The notes under the pieces: model-generated
Databases searched by the model: none
What the model was told of the DNA's origin: nothing
What the model saw: only the letters and a program-made list of their open reading frames with translations
Made by a program: the position numbers and the translations under genes
Shown here: positions 16,430-24,796 of the stretch, in pieces
How positions within the stretch are numbered: the stretch's first letter is position 1
Layout: the number at the start of each line of letters is the position of its first letter
Source: an uncultured Selenomonadales bacterium
Lineage (GTDB): Bacteria > Bacillota > Negativicutes > Selenomonadales > Selenomonadaceae
NCBI GenBank assembly: GCA_937910665.1
Contig: CALEPR010000024.1
Coordinates: 1-56,667, forward strand
DNA length: 56,667 nucleotides
Reading direction: 5' to 3'

Positions 16430-17134
16430 ATGCAAGGAAAATTTTATGGAATAGGAGTAGGCCCCGGCGATCCCGAACTTCTGACAGTCAAGGCGATAAA
16501 AATTTTGAAAAAGGTCGATGCAATTATTTCTCCCAAGACTGAAAAAAAATCTGACAGTTTGGCGTTGTCGATCGTTCAAAGTTATTTGCGCTACGGCGTG
16601 GAAATTTTTTATCAAACTTTTCCAATGGTTCGCGACTTTGCGGAATCGAAAATTGTTTTTGAAAAAAATCAGCAAGAAATTTTAAATCTCCTCGACGCAG
16701 GAAAAAATGTTGCCTTCCTCACGCTCGGCGATCCGATGTTCTACAGCACTTACATTTATGTTTTTCAACTTTTGCAGGAGTCCGGCGTTGAAATTGAAAC
16801 TGTCCCGGGCGTTCCCGCTTTCCTGTCAATTTCTTCTTACATTGGAAAGCCGCTGACTTTCGGCAACGATATTTTGACTGTAATTCCTGCGACGGCAGAC
16901 AAAGAAAAAATTTCTAATGCGCTGAAATTTTCCGACACGACTGTTTTGATGAAAGTTTACAAAAATTTTTCCGAAGTCGTCGATTTGCTTGCCGACGAAA
17001 GTATGCTTGACGAAGCCGCGCTTGTAAGTCGTCAAGGGTTGGCTGACGAAAAAATTATCACGAACCTTCAGGCGCACAAGTCTGACAAATTAAATTATCT
17101 TTCGACAATCTTGACGCGAAGAAGTAAAAAATAA
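16430..17134 (+). CDS. cobI: Precorrin-2/cobalt-factor-2 C20-methyltransferase
   Basis: A 234-residue tetrapyrrole methylase that adds a methyl group at C-20 using S-adenosylmethionine in corrin ring synthesis. GIGVGPGDPELLTVKA, VDAIISPKT, FLTLGDPMFYSTY and TVPGVPAFLSI are the family's SAM-binding and active-site stretches. In an anaerobe the cobalt-containing route (the homologue is then called cbiL) is the more likely use. It is not in a cobalamin operon here: the next gene encodes an unrelated exported protein. No cobalamin riboswitch features were seen upstream. GGAGG precedes the ATG by 10 bases. Confidence 0.9.
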   Translation: MQGKFYGIGVGPGDPELLTVKAIKILKKVDAIISPKTEKKSDSLALSIVQSYLRYGVEIFYQTFPMVRDFAESKIVFEKNQQEILNLLDAGKNVAFLTLGDPMFYSTYIYVFQLLQESGVEIETVPGVPAFLSISSYIGKPLTFGNDILTVIPATADKEKISNALKFSDTTVLMKVYKNFSEVVDLLADESMLDEAALVSRQGLADEKIITNLQAHKSDKLNYLSTILTRRSKK

Positions 17135-17140
17135 TTCACG

Positions 17141-17228
17141 GAACTTGTATTCACAAGTTCTAGGGTTAAGGAAAACCTAAATCCTTTGGACTAAATCCTA
17201 TTACCGAAAGCTGTGAATACAGTTTCTA
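17141..17228. repeat. Family B hairpin element (copy 1, full)
   Basis: It starts with the inverted repeat GAACTTGTATTCACAAGTTC, ends with a degenerate GAAAGCTGTGAATACAGTTTC, and between them carries TTAGG/CCTAA-type units that can also pair. The two ends share TGTATTCACA as inverted copies. It fills the gap between cobI and the next gene. Confidence 0.75.
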
Positions 17229-17261
17229 AAAAAAATTTTTTCAATAAAGGTGGAGTTTTTC

Positions 17262-17864
17262 ATGGAACGCACAGTAAAAATTTTTGCATTGATTTTGTCG
17301 CTGTCAATTTTATTTTTATCTTCGACAGAGGCGGCTGAGAAAAAAACTTTGCGCTTGGTTCAGTTGCCGATAATTTTTCAATCCAATCAACCCGACTATG
17401 AAACTTGCGCTATTTTGGAAACAAAAATTACTCGCGCCGTAAATGTTCCTTTGAATGGAACTTTGAAACTTGTCGAGTATGTGGACAGCAAAAAATCTAC
17501 CGTCGCACTCAATGAAGTTTGGAAAAAACTGCGCTCAGAAAATCCAAAAGCAAAATTGAGGGACGCGATGAAACCTCTGGCAGAAAAAATTAACGCAGAT
17601 ATAATTGTCTGTCCTTTGCTCCGCCAATATTCTCAAACTACAGTTCAGCGCGGTTTAAATCTTGAAACTTATCTTGTAAGTAATGTTTCGGCAACTTTGA
17701 TTGTCTACGACAGGCGAACCGATGAACTTGTCGAGAAAAAAGATTCGCGCAGTTTCAATAACAGTTACAGTAAACTCGGTACCGCCTCCGCGCTCGCCAA
17801 AGAATGTTTTGAAAGACTCCTCGCCGCTACAAAACTTCAGCAAAAAATTATCGCCATAAAATAA
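17262..17864 (+). CDS. Exported protein of unknown function
   Basis: A 200-residue protein with an N-terminal signal peptide (basic ERTVK, hydrophobic IFALILSLSILFLSS, cleavage near TEAAE). The mature part has a strand-helix pattern with LRLVQLPIIF at the start, a helical EVWKKLRSENPKAKLRDAM, then INADIIVCPLLRQYSQ and LIVYDRRTDELVEKKDSR. The order of elements resembles the exported protein at the right edge of the window, so both may belong to one lineage-specific family. ATG at 17262 follows GGTGGAG. No catalytic motif is visible. It lies between two family B elements. Confidence 0.75.
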   Translation: MERTVKIFALILSLSILFLSSTEAAEKKTLRLVQLPIIFQSNQPDYETCAILETKITRAVNVPLNGTLKLVEYVDSKKSTVALNEVWKKLRSENPKAKLRDAMKPLAEKINADIIVCPLLRQYSQTTVQRGLNLETYLVSNVSATLIVYDRRTDELVEKKDSRSFNNSYSKLGTASALAKECFERLLAATKLQQKIIAIK

Positions 17865-17898
17865 TCTTGAAAAAATTTTTTAAAAAATTTTTTCCGCA

Positions 17899-17925
17899 AC
17901 AAAAAAAAGCAATTCGCCTTGCTTT
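17899..17925 (-). terminator. Leftward terminator downstream of the flagellin gene
   Basis: On the minus strand AAGCAA and TTGCTT pair around GGCGAA and are followed by a run of T. It is nearly the same hairpin as that at 21351-21378 on the other side of the flagellin gene. Confidence 0.65.
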
Positions 17926-17933
17926 GAAAATTT

Positions 17934-18007
17934 TAGAAGCTGTATTCACAGCTTCTTAGGGGTTAGGAATTAGGTTTTCCCCCTAAACTTGTGAATACAA
18001 GTTCTAA
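17934..18007. repeat. Family B hairpin element (copy 2, full, opposite orientation)
   Basis: It begins with AGAAGCTGTATTCACAGCTT (inverted repeat continuing to CT), has an inner TTAGGGG, TTAGGAA, TTAGG series, and ends with ACTTGTGAATACAAGTTCTA. It is inverted relative to copy 1 and abuts the fapA-derived fragment at 18009. Confidence 0.75.
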
Positions 18008-18008
18008 G

Positions 18009-18047
18009 AGTCTTTCCTTGCCTTCTTTGTAATTCTTGCAAACTTCA
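18009..18047 (-). pseudogene. Fragment of fapA coding sequence
   Basis: These 39 bases match 21705-21743 inside the intact fapA gene at 34 positions. Read on the minus strand both give nearly the same peptide: EVCKNYKEGKERLL here and EVCKSYKEGKKRLL in FapA. It is cut off by family B copy 2 on one side and by non-matching sequence before the flagellin stop on the other. The intact gene lies on the opposite side of the flagellin gene. Confidence 0.7.
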
Positions 18048-18143
18048 ATCTAAAAAAAATGTTCAACTTATTATTGCAATTTTCGGAAATAATAATTTTC
18101 CATTTGCCACTACACTGTGGCGAATTTTTTTGCTAAATTTTTT

Positions 18144-21100
18144 TTACTGCAAAAGACTTAAAATTTGACTTGAAGATTGATTAGCTTGAGCCAACATTGC
18201 CTGCGCGGATTGAGACAAGACATTAAATTTTGTATACTCTGCCATTTCTTTAGCCATGTCGGCATCTCGAATTGTACTTTCAGCTGCCATATCATTTTCA
18301 ACCTGTGTAGTTAAATTTGCGCTGCTGGTTTCAAGTCTAGCTCTCTGCGCCCCAACCATAACTGCCGCGTCAAGCAAATATTCCAGTGCCGAATCAATAG
18401 CACCTTGCCTTCCTTTGCTGTCATCGCCTAGCAATGCTTCTCTATCTTTCTTCGACGTGAGATTGTATTCCCAAACTTTTCGACTGTTTTCCTTGTTTTC
18501 AAAACACCAATCTTGAAATATATCTTTTAAAGTTGTAGAAGGAATATGTAAAGTTATGTTCAAGTCCGAATGGTCTGTATCCTGAATGACAAAGCGACGC
18601 TCACGTTCCGCACTGTGCAAGGTTTGATGGTCAACGCGATCTTCATAATAATCTTCAGTGACAGGAATACTTGTGTCTTTGTAACCATCCATGATAATGG
18701 CACCGTAAGTACCTTGTTGACCATGACGCACTTCACTGGGATTGCTATAGCTGGTTCTTTTGTCGTACAACGTCAGTATGCCATTTTGTGTATCACCTGA
18801 AAGAAACATATGGTGATTTATTGAATTTAAAATAGGCGTAGCTTGAGAATAAATCGCTTGGATTAAGCCTTCGTAGTCGCCGTCCTCAACTTCAGAGACA
18901 TCTATAGGAATGTTCTTTATATCTTCATCTGTGTCAATATCAGGTTTTGGGACGCTGATTGGCGGAGACAGATTGTGATCGGTAAAATAAAAATTAAACC
19001 ACTGCGGATCAGGTTGATGCACTGAAGGACAAGTTGCACAATATGCCATAAAACCTTTGCCATACAAGTCTGACATATTTAAATCAGCATTATTTTCAAA
19101 CAGTGCTTTAAAGTCAATGTCATAGTGATAGTAAGGATTACTGCGGACGCCCATTGAAAAATATCCTTTGTCATTATTTGCCTCGCCATATGCGTAAGCG
19201 TTAATCCTTATGCCGCTGGAAATTTTTTCAACTCTCGGAGTTTTGCCATCCACAGATTTACTTGTTATTGTCGTGAAAAGATTTTGCAAAGCAGTTGCTA
19301 TATCGTTGCCACTTTCAACAGATGTTCGTAAATTATTTAAATCCAAGCGACTTTCGGACGGTGAGGTCAAATCATTCAAAATTTTGGAGTCAACAAAAGA
19401 ATAAGTTCCGACATTAGAAATATAAAAATTTACATCTTTTAGCTCTTTAATGACATTTTCTAAATCTGCTGTGCTGTAATTGCCGACATATTTTGAAAGA
19501 TCAATATCATAATGTGCAAAATCGCCATCGGTAGCTTGTTGCTTAACTGCAGCATCGGCAGCTGTGGTTGAAAGGTATGTATCAGTAGCAGAAATAATCG
19601 GTTCATTTGTTTTGTATTGAAAATAAAGCGTGTATGGCGAAGAGCCAAAAGTTTTGGTTCCATTGTCAGAACTACTGGCACGCGATGATCTGCAATTTAA
19701 AGTGCCGTTACTCACCGTGCAAGTAAAAGGATAGGAACTAAAAGACCACGAAGAATTTATACCAACCTCAGTGATTGTTACATTTTGTGGAACTAAAGTT
19801 CGTGGAGGAGTTCCTTTTGTCAAATCTGAACCACTGACATTGAAAGGTTCTTCTGAAATTGATACCGATTTTGTCGTTGTGCTACTTCCAGAGACAAATT
19901 TTATTAAATTGCCGCCAATATAGTACAAATTTCCAATTTTATCTGTCAAGGATACACTTCCTGTAGCCGTTGCGGGGTCTGTGATGTTAATGCTTGGGTC
20001 ATCGTCGCTTCTTACTTGCGTTTGTCCGCCGCTAAATGTAACCGACAAAGTTGAGGTTGGTATTGATTTTGTCACGTTAGTGTGTGTGTATTCCAGCGGA
20101 TTTGTAGCAGGTGTTATGGAAATTGATCCGCCTGTAGTCGAAAAACCTGTAATTGTTATTTTATTTATTGTATCGGCAGTATATCCGTTAGGATTTTTTG
20201 TAGTAAATTCGATTTTGTTGGGATCATCAGCTGAAACTGCAACATCGCCGAAAGTTCCTGAAACGCTTGATTTTATTTTTGTGGCAACGTCGGCAAAAGA
20301 ATTGCAACTGCTTATATCAATCGCATTGTTAATTTTATAGGTGCTTGCAGTATAGTCTTTTAAACTGATTGGTGCAGTTGGAAATAAACTTTCATTGACA
20401 CTTTTAGAACTGACAGTTGTTGAAGTAATATCTACATTTCGCGAGGCATAATATTGACTTGGGTTTGTTGACAAAACATAAGGCACACCATCTACTCTAA
20501 AAGCTAAACCGTCAAGGTCACTGACGCTATTATAACCTGAAAAGTCCATTGAAATAACTTTATTAGCACCGTTAGAACCGCCAGCCATATAGTAAGCAGT
20601 GCCTGTGTTAATGTCGCCGAGTGAAGACAAAGTTTTTGAAGTCGCGGCAGTAACTTTTGTAAATGTGTCAAAAGGTCCACCATTTTCAACGTAAGGTCTG
20701 CCGTCGTCAAGAAATTCAAGTGTTGTATCCACAATATTGTCTGTGTTGATTAAGTTTAGCGAATCTGAACCTTCAACAATTTTTGCTTTACCTGCGTCAG
20801 TTAAGTTAGGCAACCATGCGGTTACTCTTTTGCCTACATAATCACCGCCCTGAATTACTGCGTCCCACTCAGTGACTTTTTCATTAAATTTTGTGTTTGC
20901 AAGCAAAGGCTTTTGTATGTTGTAATCGCTGTAGTAAGCTGTCTGCTCCATCTGGTCGTAAAATTGATTGACTTCTTTCTGAATAATTTTTCTATCTGCG
21001 TCAGTGTTATGGTCGTTAGCTGCGTTGATGACTCTTTCCTTAATCGTGCGCATAATGTCAATTTGTTGTTGAATGCCGTCCTCAGCCGTTCGCAAAAGTG

Positions 21101-21317
21101 AATTTCCGTTCTGAACATTTTGCATCGCCTGAGACAGTGCGCGAATTTGCACACGCATAACTTCAGAAATTGCAAACTGCGCCGAGTCATCCTGCGCGGA
21201 ATTTATTTTCATGCCACTGGAAACTTTTGCCAGTGCTTCACCAAGTTTGCTGATATTTTTATTGAGTTCACCGAGTGAAACTTGTGCGGCAAGATTATTT
21301 TTCAAAACCATTGACAT
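18144..21317 (-). CDS. Giant flagellin with a long variable insertion
   Basis: 1057 residues, against about 270-500 for most flagellins. The conserved helical ends are intact: the N-terminal 140 residues (VLKNNLAAQVSLGELNKN, SSGMKINSAQDDSAQFAIS) and the C-terminal 90 residues (LEYLLDAAVMVGAQRARLE ... QSAQAMLAQANQSSSQ). These ends build the filament core. The roughly 820 residues between are Ser/Thr/Asp-rich surface domains with at least one flagellin-IN-like unit (ISCNSFADVATKI ... DDPNKIEFTTKN). The insert contains cysteines (TCTVSNGTLNC; YCATCPS), which is rare in flagellins. The ATG at 21317 follows GGAAGGAG by 8 bases. A terminator hairpin lies just upstream, after fapA, so expression may depend on read-through or a promoter I cannot identify. 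Confidence 0.92.
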   Translation of the reverse strand: MSMVLKNNLAAQVSLGELNKNISKLGEALAKVSSGMKINSAQDDSAQFAISEVMRVQIRALSQAMQNVQNGNSLLRTAEDGIQQQIDIMRTIKERVINAANDHNTDADRKIIQKEVNQFYDQMEQTAYYSDYNIQKPLLANTKFNEKVTEWDAVIQGGDYVGKRVTAWLPNLTDAGKAKIVEGSDSLNLINTDNIVDTTLEFLDDGRPYVENGGPFDTFTKVTAATSKTLSSLGDINTGTAYYMAGGSNGANKVISMDFSGYNSVSDLDGLAFRVDGVPYVLSTNPSQYYASRNVDITSTTVSSKSVNESLFPTAPISLKDYTASTYKINNAIDISSCNSFADVATKIKSSVSGTFGDVAVSADDPNKIEFTTKNPNGYTADTINKITITGFSTTGGSISITPATNPLEYTHTNVTKSIPTSTLSVTFSGGQTQVRSDDDPSINITDPATATGSVSLTDKIGNLYYIGGNLIKFVSGSSTTTKSVSISEEPFNVSGSDLTKGTPPRTLVPQNVTITEVGINSSWSFSSYPFTCTVSNGTLNCRSSRASSSDNGTKTFGSSPYTLYFQYKTNEPIISATDTYLSTTAADAAVKQQATDGDFAHYDIDLSKYVGNYSTADLENVIKELKDVNFYISNVGTYSFVDSKILNDLTSPSESRLDLNNLRTSVESGNDIATALQNLFTTITSKSVDGKTPRVEKISSGIRINAYAYGEANNDKGYFSMGVRSNPYYHYDIDFKALFENNADLNMSDLYGKGFMAYCATCPSVHQPDPQWFNFYFTDHNLSPPISVPKPDIDTDEDIKNIPIDVSEVEDGDYEGLIQAIYSQATPILNSINHHMFLSGDTQNGILTLYDKRTSYSNPSEVRHGQQGTYGAIIMDGYKDTSIPVTEDYYEDRVDHQTLHSAERERRFVIQDTDHSDLNITLHIPSTTLKDIFQDWCFENKENSRKVWEYNLTSKKDREALLGDDSKGRQGAIDSALEYLLDAAVMVGAQRARLETSSANLTTQVENDMAAESTIRDADMAKEMAEYTKFNVLSQSAQAMLAQANQSSSQILSLLQ

Positions 21318-21350
21318 AAAAATTTCTCCTTCCTAGAGTAAAATTTTTCT

Positions 21351-21378
21351 AAACAAAAAGCAAGTCGTTGCCTTGCTT
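21351..21378 (-). terminator. Terminator between fapA and the flagellin gene
   Basis: On the minus strand AAGCAAG pairs with CTTGCTT around GCAACGA, followed by TTTGTTT. It lies within the 70-base gap after fapA and would reduce transcription into the flagellin gene. Confidence 0.65.
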
Positions 21379-21388
21379 GAAAAATTTT

Positions 21389-23059
21389 TTAATATTGCCC
21401 GAGAGAAACTTCGCCTTCCTGCAGCGACATTGTGCAATGATGATATTCTTCCTGAACATTTTTTACAACGGCGTTGATCGAAATTCTCGCGCCGGGATAA
21501 ATTACATCGTCCGCTTTAACTTTTCCATTTTTCATTTCAGCCAATTTTGCTTCAAGTTCCAAAATTTTTTGTTCGTCGCGCTTAAGTTGTCCTGCGATTG
21601 GAAATTGTGATCTTGTAATCGCGTTAATCTGATCTACTCTTTCCTGTGGTAACTGACTGATGTCGATTTTAGAAAGTGTGTTCAAAGTCTGCGTAATGTG
21701 CAAAAGTCTTTTCTTGCCTTCCTTATAACTTTTGCAAACTTCATGATATTCTTTCTGCAAATTTGGATCTACGCCGACAGAAACGCGGGTGATGACGTAA
21801 GCCTGATTTCCGATAACTTTTGCATTGACTTCCTCACCTGAAACTGTCAAACCTCCTGTAATTTGTCCGTGCTTGCCTTCGACATTTATTTTTTTACCTG
21901 CGCGAAGTGTGGAGTGCAGAGAAACGTCCGCAATGTAAATATCTCGACCAGCCTCGATGATTGCATTTTCAGCAAAAGCTGCGCGAACATCGTACTCAGC
22001 TTTAACTTTGCCGCGCTTCGCTCCCGTCACGCCGCCGCTGACTACGACATTTCTGCCTGTAACCTCCGCGCCGTTCACGCTGCCTTTAATTTCAATATCA
22101 CCTGTAGCCTTGACGACAAAACCTTGTTTGACATCTCCGTTAATCTGAACGCTGCCGTCAAAGTCAATGTCGCCTGTTCCGACTCCAACCGCGCCCTTAA
22201 TCACAAGTCGCGGGTCTATACTAATTTTAGTTCCTGTATCTACAATCTGTCCGTTTATCGCGGCAATAAGTTGATGTTCTCCGAGAATTTTTGTATTTTT
22301 TCCGTCCGGCATTGGAATTGGTCTGCCATTTTGTGCAGGAACCGAGTCACCGAAAATATTTTTTCCCGGCGTCCCTTTAGTCTGGGGAATACGAATTGCA
22401 AGAGTATCGTTCGCTTTGACCAAGACAAACAGATTTAAATTTTTGTAATCGACGCGATCATATTCGTCAATGACCGGACGACCTTTTACGCCGAGATCAA
22501 ATTTTCTGTCAATGTAAGCGTTTTCTCCATTCACAGGCGGAGTTCCCTGCGCGGCGATGAACGGAGCAAGACTTTCGATGCCGCGCTTAATTTCGTCCTC
22601 ATCAATTCCATGTCGAATACCTTTTTCAACAAGTTCCTCCATAACCATATCAAAAGTCGGCAGACGCGAACCCATTTTTGTGTCATATTTAATTGTCGCC
22701 TTCATTTTGTCGCGCGAAATATCCACAATGATTCTTGCATACGCTTCGTCTTGGTTTGTATTGACTGCTTCGCCACTTCTGATTTTGTCCAACAATTCTT
22801 CTGTCATCTCGACAGGATCGGCAACCCTTTGAGACTCTCCGGATGCCTCGCGTAATGTTCGAGAAAGCAGCGCAACGTCATAATCGACAACGCCACACTC
22901 TTTTAAAATCTGACGCATATCAGATAATTCAAACAGGAGGGAATCTGCCGCGTTGGGATATATCGTCAAATATACTCCGTCGTCCCTAAATTCAAATTGA
23001 TAACCGGCTTCAGGTCCGCCCATTGTCGGATAAAAATTTTCAAAACCTTCTTCTCCCAC
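21389..23059 (-). CDS. FapA family protein (DUF342)
   Basis: 556 residues. The N-terminal half carries the FapA/DUF342 region (VYLTIYPNAADSLLFE; EKGIRHGIDEDEIKRGIE). It is followed by a repetitive beta-helix-like stretch with regular DIEIKGSVNGAEV, NVVVSGGVTGAKRG and DIYIADVSLHSTLRAG units (about 290-420) and a C-terminal coiled coil (LQKEYHEVCKSYKEGKKRLL ... ILELEAKLAEMKNGK). The precise function is not known; FapA proteins often sit at the end of flagellar/chemotaxis operons, as here, and are thought to act at the cell envelope or in polar assembly. GTG start with AAGGAGG 9 bases upstream. Its 3' region was the source of the fragment at 18009-18047. Confidence 0.85.
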   Translation of the reverse strand: MGEEGFENFYPTMGGPEAGYQFEFRDDGVYLTIYPNAADSLLFELSDMRQILKECGVVDYDVALLSRTLREASGESQRVADPVEMTEELLDKIRSGEAVNTNQDEAYARIIVDISRDKMKATIKYDTKMGSRLPTFDMVMEELVEKGIRHGIDEDEIKRGIESLAPFIAAQGTPPVNGENAYIDRKFDLGVKGRPVIDEYDRVDYKNLNLFVLVKANDTLAIRIPQTKGTPGKNIFGDSVPAQNGRPIPMPDGKNTKILGEHQLIAAINGQIVDTGTKISIDPRLVIKGAVGVGTGDIDFDGSVQINGDVKQGFVVKATGDIEIKGSVNGAEVTGRNVVVSGGVTGAKRGKVKAEYDVRAAFAENAIIEAGRDIYIADVSLHSTLRAGKKINVEGKHGQITGGLTVSGEEVNAKVIGNQAYVITRVSVGVDPNLQKEYHEVCKSYKEGKKRLLHITQTLNTLSKIDISQLPQERVDQINAITRSQFPIAGQLKRDEQKILELEAKLAEMKNGKVKADDVIYPGARISINAVVKNVQEEYHHCTMSLQEGEVSLGQY

Positions 23060-23119
23060 CTTGCTCTCCCTCCTTCAGGTCACAAAACAAATTTTATCTC
23101 AACGTTTGAAACTTCTTTT

Positions 23120-23875
23120 TCAATTTATAAAGCCATTTTTCATTCGAGTCAAATAACCGCGCATTCTAAAAATTGCCTTCGTATGGAGCTGAGAAATGCG
23201 CGCTTCGCTGAGGTGAAGTATCAAACTTATTTCTTTCAATGTCAATTCTTCATAATAGTAAAGTGAAACAACAGTTCGCTCCTTTTCGGGAAGTCGATCT
23301 ATTGCCCTCGCCAAAGTATCTTTAATTTCAAGATATTCCGTCGTGTCTGCCGGATTTGCATCGACTGCCTCCGGAGAATCAGTTTTTAAATATTCTTCAA
23401 GCGGAACAACAGTTGCAGAATTGGACTGACTGATTAAATTCTGTAATTCATCCATAGAAATTCCCAAAGCCTCTGCAACTTCGTTATCGGTTGCACTCCG
23501 CCCAAGTTCAGTTTCAAGTTGGTAAACAGTTTGCTCATACTTGCGAATTTTCTGACGCATAGTTGTAGGAATCCAATCTTTTGCGCGGAGATAGTCAATC
23601 ATCGCGCCGCGAATCCTAACGCCTGCGTAAGTTTTAAATTGTATGTTGCGAGTGATGTCGAATCTTTCAATCGCATCCATCAAGCCGAAAAAGCCGCTGC
23701 TTATCAAGTCATCTTTGTCCAGATGTGGCGGCAGACTGACGGCAAGCCTTCCGCCGACAATTTTAACAAGCGGCAAATAATACTCGGCAAGTTTGTTTCT
23801 GAGTTCGACGGATTTTGTAGCCTTATACTTTTTCCACAACTCAAAGACTTTTGCATTTTTTTCGTCACTTTCCAT
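23120..23875 (-). CDS. fliA: Flagellar sigma factor, sigma-28 (FliA/SigD type)
   Basis: 251 residues of the sigma-70 group 3 class. Region 2 is seen in LVKIVGGRLAVSLPPHLDKD, DLISSGFFGLMDAIERFD and FKTYAGVRIRGAMIDYLR; region 3 around SMDELQNLISQ; region 4 in RLPEKERTVVSLYYYEELTL and SEARISQLHTKAI. WIPTTMRQKIRK follows region 2 as in SigD/WhiG proteins. It should direct RNA polymerase to late flagellar and chemotaxis genes. It sits after cheD as in Bacillus, with one small membrane-protein gene between, and is followed by fapA and the flagellin gene. Confidence 0.95.
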   Translation of the reverse strand: MESDEKNAKVFELWKKYKATKSVELRNKLAEYYLPLVKIVGGRLAVSLPPHLDKDDLISSGFFGLMDAIERFDITRNIQFKTYAGVRIRGAMIDYLRAKDWIPTTMRQKIRKYEQTVYQLETELGRSATDNEVAEALGISMDELQNLISQSNSATVVPLEEYLKTDSPEAVDANPADTTEYLEIKDTLARAIDRLPEKERTVVSLYYYEELTLKEISLILHLSEARISQLHTKAIFRMRGYLTRMKNGFIN

Positions 23876-23917
23876 AGTCTTTCACCGCCTCTCCATAGTT
23901 TCAAAAAATTTTTAAAT

Positions 23918-24214
23918 TTAAGCGTTAGGATAATTTTCAGTCGGCTGGAAACCATCGTCCCCGGTTTCGCCTTCTGATTCTTCCTCGCCTTCGGCAGTTT
24001 CTTTTTCAAGCTGATCAGTTTCCTTCTGCAAGCGTTCGTTATACAAATCGAACAGCATTAAAAGGAAATAACAAGCCGCACTTGCCAAACAAAAAGCAAA
24101 ACAACTTCTTAAAGCCAGCGTACTAAGCCTGACAACGCCGCTGGCAAGTCCTGCCAGAAAAGTTATTATCATTGAGACTGCGCCCAACGATAACGCCATT
24201 AAAATTGTTGACAC
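23918..24214 (-). CDS. Small two-span membrane protein in the chemotaxis operon
   Basis: 98 residues with two hydrophobic segments (ILMALSLGAVSMIITFLAG and the Cys/Ala-rich RSCFAFCLASAACYFLLML) and a strongly acidic C-terminal tail (EKETAEGEEESEGETGDD). I recognise no family. It lies between cheD and fliA, where other Firmicutes carry small membrane or swarming-related genes, so a motility role is reasonable inference. The GTG at 24214 is preceded by a GGATAGG stretch. Confidence 0.65.
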   Translation of the reverse strand: MSTILMALSLGAVSMIITFLAGLASGVVRLSTLALRSCFAFCLASAACYFLLMLFDLYNERLQKETDQLEKETAEGEEESEGETGDDGFQPTENYPNA

Positions 24215-24230
24215 AGCCTATCCCCGCTTT

Positions 24231-24310
24231 TTAATGAGGAATTAGAATTTAGGAGTTAGGAATTATTTTTTTAAATTCCTCATTCCTCTTTCCTCACTAC
24301 TAATTGAATT
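24231..24310. repeat. Family A heptad repeat element (copy 3, full palindrome)
   Basis: Units aatgagg, aattaga, atttagg, agttagg, then a T-rich centre, then aattcct, cattcct, ctttcct, cactact. The halves are complementary enough to form a long hairpin. It lies inside the operon, between cheD and the small membrane protein. Confidence 0.85.
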
Positions 24311-24794
24311 AAATATCCTTCTCGCCGCGATCGATTGTCTTAACTTTGTAAACGCCGGTATTCAAATCGATCTGAACTGTGCGACCATAATTGCCGCCGG
24401 TGTCCTCAGCGATAACTTTAATTCCGTTACGACGCAAAATTTGTTTAACTGCGTCTGCGTTTCTATTTCCGACGCGCATAATGTCGGTTGCATTTGCGAA
24501 GGCGAACATTTGCGCTCCTCCGGCAATTTTTGCAACGAGACGACTTTTGCTTGCGCCAAGAGCCAAAACGTCATTCAACATCAGCGGAATACCTGTATCT
24601 GCAAACTTTGCAGGATTATCGCTTGCTCTCGCCTGATTGCTGTCGGGCAGCATAATGTGGAGCAAACCGCCGATTTTAGTTTGCGGGTCATACAATGAAA
24701 TTCCAATGCACGATCCCAAGCCATAGCTGATTAAAGTCGAAGGACTGCGTCCGACTTTGTAATCAGCCATACCGACTTTGATAAGGTTCGCCAT
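24309..24794 (-). CDS. cheD: Chemoreceptor glutamine deamidase CheD
   Basis: 161 residues. The catalytic Cys lies in LGSCIGISLYD and the His in LLHIMLPDS, with Thr in FADTGIPLM; GGAQMFAF and RVGNRNADAVK are typical. CheD deamidates receptor glutamines and binds CheC, enhancing its CheY-P phosphatase activity. The start lies 2 bases after the cheC stop and its AGGAG is inside cheC, so the pair is translationally coupled, fitting their known complex. Confidence 0.96.
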   Translation of the reverse strand: MANLIKVGMADYKVGRSPSTLISYGLGSCIGISLYDPQTKIGGLLHIMLPDSNQARASDNPAKFADTGIPLMLNDVLALGASKSRLVAKIAGGAQMFAFANATDIMRVGNRNADAVKQILRRNGIKVIAEDTGGNYGRTVQIDLNTGVYKVKTIDRGEKDI

Positions 24795-24796
24795 AA

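Noticed and set aside
16310..16430. Cobalamin riboswitch upstream of cobI
   Set aside because: The gap is short, A/T-rich and lacks any B12-box-like stretch that I can recognise.
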